Part shown: piece after piece, positions 7,115 through 14,132 of the stretch
Numbering within the stretch: position 1 is the stretch's first letter
Layout of the letters: every line of letters starts with the position of its first letter
NCBI GenBank assembly: GCA_003070825.1
Contig: QBLP01000047.1
Coordinates: forward strand, 1-19,029
DNA length: 19,029 bases
From: Halanaerobium sp.
GTDB lineage: Bacteria > Bacillota > Halanaerobiia > Halanaerobiales > Halanaerobiaceae
Direction: 5' to 3'
Position numbers and translations under genes: made by a program
Notes under the pieces: model-generated
Seen by the model: only the letters and a program-made list of their open reading frames with translations
What the model was told of the DNA's origin: nothing
The model's database searches: none

Positions 7115-9049
7115 TTATGCTGCCTGAGCTTTAAAATCTCCCTTATTTCTAAACTGCAGGTAAATTACAACTGCCAGTAATAAGACACCATAGATATCAG
7201 ACTGCCAGCCCGGGATTAATAAACCATAGGCACTTCCCAGTAGAATCAGTCTTTCAATAATTGTAGTTTTGCGGTTTAAGTAGCCGAGTACTGCTGCTGC
7301 CAGCGCAAAAACTCCCAGAATTGAACTACCTGTAATTAAAATAACCTGAACTGCATTAGTGTCAATTAAAAGCAGTGAAGGTGAATAAGCAAAAACAAAG
7401 GGGACCACAAAACCGGCAATGGCCAGTTTAACAGCCGTCAGCCCAGTTTTAAGTGGATTTGACCCCGATATTCCCGCACCTGCATAGGCAGCTAAAGCTG
7501 CTGGTGGAGTTAGATCAGCTACTACACCAAAGTAAAGTACAAATAGGTGGGCGGCTAAAATTGGTACACCTAACTCAGTTAAAGCTGGAGCTGCCATAGT
7601 TGCCAGCACAATATAAGTTGCAGTTGTTGGCAGACCTGTTCCTAAAATTGTACAGGCCACCATGGTAAAGAATAAGGCCAGGAATAAATTACCCTGAGAA
7701 AGGGCAACTGTTAAACTAGTAAACTTTAGACCCAGACCAGTTAGGGTTGTAACTCCAACAATAAATCCAACTGCCGCACAGGCTGCTGCAACTCCCAGAG
7801 CCGAAATTGCGCCTTCTCTTAAAGTATCAAGCAAATCCTGTAAGCCCATTCGAGTATCTTCTTTTAAGAAACTTAAAGCAAAAGAAACTATAATCCCAAG
7901 AAAAGCAGCTCTCAGTGGAGTATAACCTCTAAATAGATAATAGAAAATAATGATTAAAGGTACTATCATGTGGCCTCTTGTTTTTAATACTGTTAAAAAC
8001 CTGGGAATTAAATCATCGCTGATACCCTGAAGCCCCTGTTTTTTGGCTTCAAAGTGAACCATTAAACCAACTGTAATGTAATATAAAATTGCCGGTAAAA
8101 TAGCTGCTTTAGCAATTGTAACATAGGGGACACCAATAAATTCGGCCATGATAAAAGCTGCTGCTCCCATAATCGGGGGCATAATCTGGCCGCCTGTAGA
8201 AGCTGCTGCCTCAACCGCAGCTGCAAAGCGTGAATTATAGCCGACCCTTTTCATTAATGGGATTGTAAAAGATCCGGTGGTAACTGTATTGGCTACCGAA
8301 CTTCCGGAAATAGAACCCATCAGACCACTGGATACAACTGCTGCTTTAGCCGGCCCACCAGTAGTTCTACCGGTGAGAGATAAAGCAAGGTCAATAAATA
8401 AATCACCAAGACCGGTTCTTTTGGCGAAGGCACCGAGGAGTAAGAATAAGAAAATATAGGTTGCTGATACTCCCAGTGGAATACCGAAAATCCCCTCAGT
8501 TGTAAAGTACATGTGGCTTGCAATTCTGGACCAGGAATAACCGCGGTGAGCTAACATCCCCGGCATCTGCTGGCCGTAGTGAGCGTAAAGTAAAAACAGG
8601 ATTGAGATCACCGGCAGCTCGGGTCCTAAAGCTCTTCTGGTACCTTCGAGCACAATTATAATTGCCAGGATAGCCATAAATTGATCAAGTTCAGTGTACA
8701 TTCCAGCTCTGTGGACCAGTGCTTCATAGTTAATAATAATATAAGAAGAAATTGCTATACTTCCTAAGGCTAGCAGTAAATCAAAAGCCAGAATGAATTT
8801 ATTTTTCTTCTTTTTCTTTAAAGCTGGGTAGAGGAGAAAGATCAGGGTAAAGATAAAACCCAGATGGACTGCCCTCTGTTTGAGTGCAAGTAGGACTCCA
8901 AAACCAGCTGTATAAAGATGGAATAAAGAAAGGGTAATTGCAATTGTAGAAACTATAATTGCAGCCAGACCCGTATATTTTCTGTAGTCTGTACTTGGAT
9001 CATATTTTTTTAATAATTCATCTTCTTTTAAGTGTTCTTTTTCAGCCAT
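7115..9049 (-). CDS. TAXI-family TRAP transporter fused permease
   Basis: 644-aa very hydrophobic membrane protein, the fused small plus large (DctQ-like and DctM-like) permease of a TRAP transporter. It should form the channel that takes solute from the binding protein using a Na+ or H+ gradient. The first ~25 residues are charged and cytosolic, followed by four to five membrane helices. The conserved core then begins (LEGTRRALGPELPVISILFLLYAHYGQQMPG, shown here only in part as a landmark near residue 135). Typical motifs follow: GLMGSISGSSVANTVTTGSF, EAAASTGGQIMPPIMGAAAF and, late, GVVADLTPPAALAAYAGAGI. Length and order match the 4TM/12TM fused TRAP permeases. ATG 9049 has AAGGAGG upstream and starts 1 nt after the DUF1850 stop, so the two are coupled. 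Confidence 0.94.
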   Translation of the reverse strand: MAEKEHLKEDELLKKYDPSTDYRKYTGLAAIIVSTIAITLSLFHLYTAGFGVLLALKQRAVHLGFIFTLIFLLYPALKKKKKNKFILAFDLLLALGSIAISSYIIINYEALVHRAGMYTELDQFMAILAIIIVLEGTRRALGPELPVISILFLLYAHYGQQMPGMLAHRGYSWSRIASHMYFTTEGIFGIPLGVSATYIFLFLLLGAFAKRTGLGDLFIDLALSLTGRTTGGPAKAAVVSSGLMGSISGSSVANTVTTGSFTIPLMKRVGYNSRFAAAVEAAASTGGQIMPPIMGAAAFIMAEFIGVPYVTIAKAAILPAILYYITVGLMVHFEAKKQGLQGISDDLIPRFLTVLKTRGHMIVPLIIIFYYLFRGYTPLRAAFLGIIVSFALSFLKEDTRMGLQDLLDTLREGAISALGVAAACAAVGFIVGVTTLTGLGLKFTSLTVALSQGNLFLALFFTMVACTILGTGLPTTATYIVLATMAAPALTELGVPILAAHLFVLYFGVVADLTPPAALAAYAGAGISGSNPLKTGLTAVKLAIAGFVVPFVFAYSPSLLLIDTNAVQVILITGSSILGVFALAAAVLGYLNRKTTIIERLILLGSAYGLLIPGWQSDIYGVLLLAVVIYLQFRNKGDFKAQAA

Positions 9050-9050
9050 T

Positions 9051-9581
9051 TTAAAACCTCCTTTTGATAAATCTAAAATAGCTAATTTTTTTGCATTGAA
9101 TCTGAAGCAGAGTTTCAGTCTCTATTTCTTGATAGAGAGGAATCGTATCTTCCTTAAAAACAAATTCATGTTCTGCATAGTCACTAACTCTGAGCATAAT
9201 CTCCGGCAGAAATTGATTGATATTTTTAATAATAAACTTATCATTTTCTACCAGATATTCCCCCTGGACAGCCTCAGTTGGAAGACCTGCTCCATAGGAC
9301 TGATATTCTGTTCCGGTTAATAATATTTTTCCATCTTTGATTTCAAAAATTTCGATGACCGGGGTTTTGGCAACTGAATGCAGATACTTAATTTTAAATT
9401 CTGCACCATTTTCAGCCTTTTCCTCCCAGATTATTTTATCCTGCTGATAGTCAATTATCTGCAGCAGATTTACTTTAAAAACAAAGAGTGAAAATACTAT
9501 TATTAAAATAAATAATGTAAGCAAAAAAAATATAAATTTTTTATTTTTTTTCATAATAAATGAGAGCCGGGTATTTTTCAA
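9051..9581 (-). CDS. DUF1850 protein of the TAXI TRAP operon
   Basis: 176 aa from a TTG, or 167 aa from ATG 9554. A hydrophobic N-terminal helix (about 16-36) suggests a membrane anchor or uncleaved signal, with the rest outside. The soluble part has the DUF1850 hallmarks HSVAKTPVIEIFEI and EYQSYGAGLPTEA. Established: DUF1850 genes are regularly found between TAXI solute-binding and permease genes; their role is not known. The start is uncertain: GGAGG (9597-9593) lies 11 nt before TTG 9581, whereas ATG 9554 has no ribosome binding site of its own. A perfect hairpin covers the TTG region. The gene ends 1 nt before the permease start. Confidence 0.85.
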   Translation of the reverse strand: MKNTRLSFIMKKNKKFIFFLLTLFILIIVFSLFVFKVNLLQIIDYQQDKIIWEEKAENGAEFKIKYLHSVAKTPVIEIFEIKDGKILLTGTEYQSYGAGLPTEAVQGEYLVENDKFIIKNINQFLPEIMLRVSDYAEHEFVFKEDTIPLYQEIETETLLQIQCKKISYFRFIKRRF

Positions 9582-9588
9582 TACCCGG
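9567..9588 (-). promoter_or_regulatory. Perfect GAAA-loop hairpin over the DUF1850 start
   Basis: Minus strand: 9-bp stem CCGGGTATT / AATACCCGG closed by a GAAA (GNRA) tetraloop. It begins 6 nt after GGAGG of the ribosome binding site and includes TTG 9581-9579 at the stem-loop junction. No T-run follows, so it is not a normal terminator. It could block translation of the downstream genes or protect the upstream binding-protein mRNA. Confidence 0.75.
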
Positions 9589-9685
9589 TTATCCTCCTTT
9601 AATAATTACTAAAGGCATAATATAAATTTTTCAGCAAAGATTATCAAAGCTACTTATAGTTTACTTTAATTTCTCTTTAAATTTA

Positions 9686-10642
9686 TTATTCAGCCTCATC
9701 GTAATATTTTTGAGCACCAGGATGTAATTCAACTGTCATTCCATCCTGAGCAGTTTCTAATTGAATATCTCTGGCTCTATCATGAGCAGCGATTAAAGTG
9801 TCACGATTTTCAAAGATAGCTTTAGTAATGTTATAAACTACATCTTCACTTAAGTCTGAATCTGCAACTAAGATAGCTTTTAAAGCAACAGTTTGAATGT
9901 CACTATCCAGACCATTATAAGTTCCAGCTGGTACAGTTACTCCAGTTAAATAAGGATATTCAGAATTCAGTTCTTTAACATCCTGATCACTAAAGTTAAT
10001 CAGAGAAATATCCTGAGTTGCTGCAACATCCATTACAGCAGCAGTTGGAATACCAGCAGTTAAGAAAGCTGCATCAATCTGTCTATCTTTAAGACGGCTG
10101 GCAGCTTCACCAAATGAAAGATAATCTTCATTGATGTCATCATAAGTTAAACCAAAGAATTCTAAGATCTGCTTTGCATTAGCTTCTGCACCACTACCAG
10201 GAGCACCAACAGCTACACTTTTACCTTTCAGATCAGCAATTGATTCGATTCCTGCATCATTACGAACAATAATCTGAATTACCTCCGGGTATAAAGCTGC
10301 AATTCCACTCATATTATTAACCTGATTATCAGCAAACTGGTTTTGACCATTGACAGCATAGCTGGCAATATCATTTTGCAGAATTGCTAATTCAACTTCT
10401 TGATTATAAATTAAGCGGGTATTAGTAACAGATGCCCCGGTTGATTGAGCAGAGGCATTCATGTTATCTATATTTTCATTTAAGACCTTGGCAATTGCGC
10501 CTCCGACCGGATAATAAGTTCCGGAAGTACCTCCGGTTGCAATTGAAAGGAATGTTGTCTGGGCAGAAACCATTCCACTGAGTAAAAGACTAAAGACTAT
10601 AACGGCAGTTACTACTAGTAAATAATTTTTCTTTTTTAACAT
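9686..10642 (-). CDS. TAXI-family TRAP transporter solute-binding protein
   Basis: 318-aa exported binding protein. Residues 1-27 are a signal peptide (MLKKK, hydrophobic core, then VSA/Q). The mature N-terminus has the family hallmark FLSIATGGTSGTYYPVGGAI. Typical later motifs include LKGKSVAVGAPGSGAEANAKQIL, DAAFLTAGIPTAAV and a C-terminal LHPGAQKYYDE. TAXI proteins deliver small organic solutes, glutamate or dicarboxylates in the studied cases; the ligand here is unknown. There is no lipobox Cys, so the protein is probably free or held by the permease. ATG 10642 is preceded by AAGGGAGAAG at 9 nt. It is first in the operon and separated by 104 nt, including a hairpin, from the DUF1850 gene, which would allow higher expression of the binding protein. 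Confidence 0.94.
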   Translation of the reverse strand: MLKKKNYLLVVTAVIVFSLLLSGMVSAQTTFLSIATGGTSGTYYPVGGAIAKVLNENIDNMNASAQSTGASVTNTRLIYNQEVELAILQNDIASYAVNGQNQFADNQVNNMSGIAALYPEVIQIIVRNDAGIESIADLKGKSVAVGAPGSGAEANAKQILEFFGLTYDDINEDYLSFGEAASRLKDRQIDAAFLTAGIPTAAVMDVAATQDISLINFSDQDVKELNSEYPYLTGVTVPAGTYNGLDSDIQTVALKAILVADSDLSEDVVYNITKAIFENRDTLIAAHDRARDIQLETAQDGMTVELHPGAQKYYDEAE

Positions 10643-10731
10643 AAATTATATCTTCTCCCTTCTAGAATTTAATTAATTTAGTACTTTAACACTTTAATAC
10701 ATTTATTTTGAGATTAAAATGTTCCTATTCA

Positions 10732-10760
10732 ATTTTACAATAATTAGAGTCAAAAAGCAA
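10732..10760 (-). promoter_or_regulatory. Possible promoter of the TAXI operon
   Basis: Minus strand: TTGCTT (-35, 10760-10755) and TAAAAT (-10, 10737-10732) with 17-nt spacing, about 90 nt before the binding-protein start. The -10 is good and the -35 is weak. Confidence 0.35.
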
Positions 10761-10775
10761 ATAGATGGTAAAGCC

Positions 10776-10797
10776 TTTAAAGCACAACAGCTTTAAA
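10776..10797. repeat. Inverted repeat TTTAAAGC-N6-GCTTTAAA
   Basis: Perfect 8-bp arms with an ACAACA spacer, placed upstream of both the TAXI and hyd transcription units and 16 nt upstream of the possible TAXI -35. It could be an operator or an RNA hairpin; no T-run follows on either strand. Confidence 0.5.
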
Positions 10798-10911
10798 ATA
10801 CGCGGATTTCAGGATACATTACTTAAAAAACTCAATATTGAATTTAAGGAGAAATTCTGAGAATCAGGGGAGGGGTCTTTCTATGTCAAAATTTAAGTAG
10901 AATATGTTGGT

Positions 10912-10943
10912 ACCAGGTCCAAAACGGCCGTTTTGGACCTGGT
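10912..10943. promoter_or_regulatory. 32-bp perfect palindrome upstream of the hyd operon
   Basis: Half-site ACCAGGTCCAAAACGG is followed directly by its exact reverse complement, centred between 10927 and 10928 on CGGCCG. It lies 34 nt before ATG 10978. There is no T-run after it, so it is unlikely to be a terminator. It may be an operator for a dimeric or tetrameric regulator, or a 5'-leader hairpin. It is GC-rich compared with the AT-rich surroundings. Confidence 0.75.
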
Positions 10944-10977
10944 TAAAAAGAATAAATTCACAATTTGGAGGAGAATA

Positions 10978-11235
10978 ATGAAAAAAAGAATTGGCTCAGT
11001 AGCAGTAGTTGTAGAAAAAAGAGAAAAGGTAAGTGACCGGATTAATAAAATTTTAAGTGAGCATGCAGACTGTATTATCGGCCGGATGGGAATTCCTTCC
11101 GCTGAACACGGCTTATCGATGATTTCTCTAATTGTAGAGGGAACACCGGATCAGATTGGAGCAATGACCGGTCAGTTAGGAAACCTGCCGGGAGTTAACT
11201 TAAAGTCTGCGCTGACCAGTGTACAGGTACCGTGA
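10978..11235 (+). CDS. TM1266-family iron-only hydrogenase system regulator
   Basis: 85-aa small protein with the ACT-like fold related to NikR C-terminal domains. Features seen are an N-terminal strand KKRIGSVAVVVEKRE, a helix VSDRINKILSEHADCIIGRM, the conserved GIPSAEHGLSMISLIVEG, and a final strand region LGNLPGVNLKSALTSV. Established: genes of this family (named after T. maritima TM1266) sit beside hydrogenase maturation genes and are called putative regulators; there is no clear DNA-binding domain in this sequence. The frame is open from a TTG at 10933 inside the palindrome. ATG 10978 is chosen because GGAGGAG lies at correct spacing and the family N-terminus fits. It is the first gene of the hyd operon, 105 nt before hydG. 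Confidence 0.85.
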   Translation: MKKRIGSVAVVVEKREKVSDRINKILSEHADCIIGRMGIPSAEHGLSMISLIVEGTPDQIGAMTGQLGNLPGVNLKSALTSVQVP

Positions 11236-11249
11236 ACCTGTCGGTTTTT
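11223..11249 (+). terminator. Weak terminator/attenuator after the TM1266 gene
   Basis: ACAGGT (11223-11228) pairs with ACCTGT (11236-11241) across the stop codon, followed by CGG and five T at 11245-11249. A competing ACCG/CGGT pairing is possible. The stem is short, so read-through into hydG is expected. Confidence 0.4.
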
Positions 11250-11296
11250 GTATAACTGTGTCTAGAAAAGGTTTTAGTTGACATTTTTCGACATAA

Positions 11297-11313
11297 ACCG
11301 GGTGGTTCCCGGT
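11297..11313 (+). promoter_or_regulatory. Leader hairpin upstream of hydG
   Basis: ACCGGG / CCCGGT around a TGGTT loop, 27 nt before the ATT start of hydG. The octamer GACATAAA occurs on each side (11290-11297 and 11319-11326). It may modulate hydG translation; no known riboswitch class is recognised. Confidence 0.45.
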
Positions 11314-11340
11314 GCATGGACATAAAAGGAGGAGATTAAG

Positions 11341-12780
11341 ATTAATTATTTTAAGGAAGAGTTTGGAGAAGATTACAGGACAGAAGTCTGTGACTATATA
11401 ACTGATGAGAAAATTGAAGGAATTCTGGCTGAGGCCAAAAAGCCAGGTCAGAAGGAAGTAAATCGAATTATTGATAAAGCTTTAGAGTTAAATGGAATTA
11501 GCCCTGTTGAGGCGGCAACTCTGCTGCAGGTAGAAGATGAGGAGCTGATTGACCGCTTTCTGGAAGCTGCCCGCAGAGTCAAGGAAGAAATTTATGGGAA
11601 GCGGCTGGTGATTTTTGCTCCCCTATATTTTGCCAATCAGTGTGTTAATAACTGCCTCTACTGTGGTTTTCGCAAGGACAACCATCAGGTTGATCGCAAA
11701 AAATTAAGCCAGCAGGAAATTCGGAATGAAGTAGAGGCCCTTGAGCGCGAGGGACACAAGCGGCTTTTAGTTTTAACAGGAGAGGCTCCAATAACTGATC
11801 TTGATTATGTTGTTGAAAGCATTAAAACTGCCTATGATGTTGAAACCGAAAACGGGGGAGAAATTAGAAGAATTAATGCTGAAATTGCACCATTAAGCAC
11901 TGAAGATTTTAAAAAGCTCAAGCAGTCAGAGATTGGCACCTATACCTGTTTTCAGGAAACATATAATAGAAAACAGTATGCAAAACTGCATCCATCAGGA
12001 CCAAAGAGCAACTATGAGTGGCGCCTTTCTGTAATGGATAGGGCACAAAAAGCAGGGATTGATGATGTCGGAATTGGTGCTTTATTTGGACTTTATGATT
12101 ACAAATTTGATGTAATCGGTATGCTCTTACATGCAGAATATTTGGATCAAAAATATGGAGTTGGCCCCCATACAGTATCAGTACCCAGACTTAATCCAGC
12201 TCTGGGGACACCCTTAGATGAAGTTCCTTATCCAGTCTCTGATTCAGACTTCCGCAAACTGGTTGCAGTATTGAGGCTTGCTGTTCCATATACAGGAATG
12301 ATCTTGTCCACCCGGGAAAGTACTGAAATGAGAAATGAATTATTTGAGCATGGTGTTTCTCAAATTTCTGCCGGCTCCCGCACAACTCCTGGCGGCTATG
12401 AGAAAAAAGAGAAAAACAAAGAAGAGCTGGCCCAGTTTTCACTGCATGACCTGCGCCCGATTGATGAAATTATTTCTGGAATTGCAGAGGCTGGATATAT
12501 TCCAAGTTTCTGTACGGCCTGTTACCGCCTCGGTCGGACTGGAAAAGATTTTATGGATCTGGCCAAGCCGGGTAAGATTCAGGAATTCTGCCGTCCCAAT
12601 GCAATGCTGACCTTTAAAGAATATCTGGAGGATTATGGGACAGCAGCAAGTCGGAAACATGGAAAAGAATGTTTAACTGAATTAATGGAGCGGTTGGAAA
12701 ATGACAATCCTAAACTGGCAGAAAATATTGCTGAGAAGCTGGATGCAATTGCAGAAGGAAAGCACGATTTGTACCTTTAG
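11341..12780 (+). CDS. hydG: HydG, [FeFe]-hydrogenase maturation tyrosine lyase (ATT start)
   Basis: 479-aa radical-SAM enzyme that splits tyrosine to p-cresol and makes CO and CN- ligands for the H-cluster. The radical-SAM cluster motif is CVNNCLYC (C101, C105, C108). The C-terminal auxiliary cluster motif is CTAC plus a Cys 22 residues later (C391, C394, C417), as required in HydG. Other landmarks are FQETYNRKQYAKLHPSGPKS and GALFGLYDYKFD. The first ordinary start codon in frame is GTG at 11608, but the 89 codons before it are clearly HydG-like (IIDKAL, SPVEAATLLQVEDEELI). The frame reaches back to a stop at 11323. ATT 11341 lies exactly 8 nt after GGAGG, so initiation at AUU is the best reading. 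Alternatives are ATT 11335 or a sequencing error. It is followed by hydF after 71 nt. Confidence 0.92.
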   Translation: MNYFKEEFGEDYRTEVCDYITDEKIEGILAEAKKPGQKEVNRIIDKALELNGISPVEAATLLQVEDEELIDRFLEAARRVKEEIYGKRLVIFAPLYFANQCVNNCLYCGFRKDNHQVDRKKLSQQEIRNEVEALEREGHKRLLVLTGEAPITDLDYVVESIKTAYDVETENGGEIRRINAEIAPLSTEDFKKLKQSEIGTYTCFQETYNRKQYAKLHPSGPKSNYEWRLSVMDRAQKAGIDDVGIGALFGLYDYKFDVIGMLLHAEYLDQKYGVGPHTVSVPRLNPALGTPLDEVPYPVSDSDFRKLVAVLRLAVPYTGMILSTRESTEMRNELFEHGVSQISAGSRTTPGGYEKKEKNKEELAQFSLHDLRPIDEIISGIAEAGYIPSFCTACYRLGRTGKDFMDLAKPGKIQEFCRPNAMLTFKEYLEDYGTAASRKHGKECLTELMERLENDNPKLAENIAEKLDAIAEGKHDLYL

Positions 12781-12851
12781 ATTTTAATGATGACATTTTC
12801 ATTACAACTGATTGCACAACAATTAACTACATTATATAAGGAAGTGGGAAA

Positions 12852-14132
12852 ATGAATTCTACAGCTAAAGGAGATCGGCCGCATATTGCAGTTTTTGGCA
12901 GGCGAAATGTCGGTAAATCTTCTTTAATTAATAAACTGACTAATCAGCAGCTGGCTCTGGTTTCAAGTCAGCCGGGAACAACTACCGATCCCGTTTATAA
13001 GGCGATGGAGCTTTTGCCGCTGGGACCGGTAATGATGATCGATACGGCAGGGATTGATGATCAGGGTGAGCTCGGAGAAATGAGGATCAAAAAGACCAAA
13101 GAAATAATGCGCAAAACTGACCTGGCCCTGCTGGTGATTTCAGCTGTGCAGGGAGCAGGAGATTTTGAGGCGGAACTAATCGAAGAGTTTCAGGCTAGAG
13201 AAATTCCCTTTATTACAGTTTTAAATAAAAGCGAGCTGCTGGAATCAGAGGAAGAAACTGCAGCTTTAAGGGAAATCAGAGATTTTACTAAAAGTTATCA
13301 GCTTGATTTTCTAAAGGTAAGTGCGGAAAAAGAGATAAATATTGACCTGATCAGAGAAAAGATTGCTGCAGAAATGCCGGCTGATCAGAGCCGAAACACA
13401 ATTATGGGAGATTTAATTGATCCCGGAGATGCTGTGATTTTAGTAACTCCAATTGACAGTGCAGCTCCAAAGGGAAGACTTATTCTGCCTCAGGTGCAGA
13501 CAATTAGAGATATTCTGGATCATGATGCCACAGCTCTGGTAACTAAAAAAACAGCTGTCAGCTCAGAGATCAAAAAATTAAAAGAGAAGCCGAAAATTGT
13601 AGTTACAGATTCTCAGGCTTTTGAGACTGTCTCAGAATCAGTCCCTGAAGATATTTTACTGACCGGTTTTTCTGTGCTTTTTGCCCGCTATAAAGGTGAT
13701 CTTAAAACTTTTGTCCGGGGAGCAAAGGCGATGGAAAAACTCAAGGCTGGAGACAGGGTACTGGTGGCAGAAGCCTGCACCCACCGCCGTCAGCAGGATG
13801 ATATTGGAACAGTAAAAATTCCAAACTGGGTTCACGAAAAAATTAGCCCGGAGATTGAATTTGATCATGTTTCAGGCCGTGAATTCCCAGAAAACCTCAA
13901 TGATTACAGAGTTATTCTGCACTGCGGCAGCTGTATGCTGAATCGAAAAGAAGTATTATCCAGGTTAAAAGAGGCAGAAGAGGCGAGGATTCCAGTTATT
14001 AATTATGGAATGGGAATTGCCTGGCTGCATGGAATTTTAGATCGGGCTTTAAAACCCTTTCCCGAGGCTCTAAAGCTCTGGCAGCAGAAGCAGGAAGAAG
14101 TAGATCAAAAAGAAATAGAAGAGGTGGTTTAG
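12852..14132 (+). CDS. hydF: HydF, [FeFe]-hydrogenase maturation GTPase scaffold
   Basis: 426-aa GTPase on which the diiron H-cluster precursor is assembled before transfer to the hydrogenase. The N-terminal G domain has the P-loop GRRNVGKS (16-23), switch/G2 region PGTTTDP (41-47), G3 DTAGI (64-68) and G4 NKSE (125-128). A dimerisation segment follows, then the C-terminal [4Fe-4S]-binding region with CTH (309-311) and HCGSC (357-361), matching the family pattern CxH...HCxxC. All functional residues are present and the length is normal. ATG 12852 has AAGGAAG upstream. The stop TAG is directly followed by the GTG start of hydE, so the two are coupled. Confidence 0.96.
   Translation: MNSTAKGDRPHIAVFGRRNVGKSSLINKLTNQQLALVSSQPGTTTDPVYKAMELLPLGPVMMIDTAGIDDQGELGEMRIKKTKEIMRKTDLALLVISAVQGAGDFEAELIEEFQAREIPFITVLNKSELLESEEETAALREIRDFTKSYQLDFLKVSAEKEINIDLIREKIAAEMPADQSRNTIMGDLIDPGDAVILVTPIDSAAPKGRLILPQVQTIRDILDHDATALVTKKTAVSSEIKKLKEKPKIVVTDSQAFETVSESVPEDILLTGFSVLFARYKGDLKTFVRGAKAMEKLKAGDRVLVAEACTHRRQQDDIGTVKIPNWVHEKISPEIEFDHVSGREFPENLNDYRVILHCGSCMLNRKEVLSRLKEAEEARIPVINYGMGIAWLHGILDRALKPFPEALKLWQQKQEEVDQKEIEEVV

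Noticed and set aside
10912..10950. 32-bp palindrome as a rho-independent terminator
   Set aside because: It is followed by TTAAAAAG, not a T-run, on +, and the minus strand has no T-run either. It also lies upstream of the first gene.
11278..11301. TTGACA as a -35 box for an internal hydG promoter
   Set aside because: No acceptable -10 occurs 16-18 nt downstream; that place is occupied by the GC-rich leader hairpin.
12191..12660. Overlapping ORFs on both strands within hydG
   Set aside because: They are shadows of a strongly conserved gene; none has a ribosome binding site or family motif.
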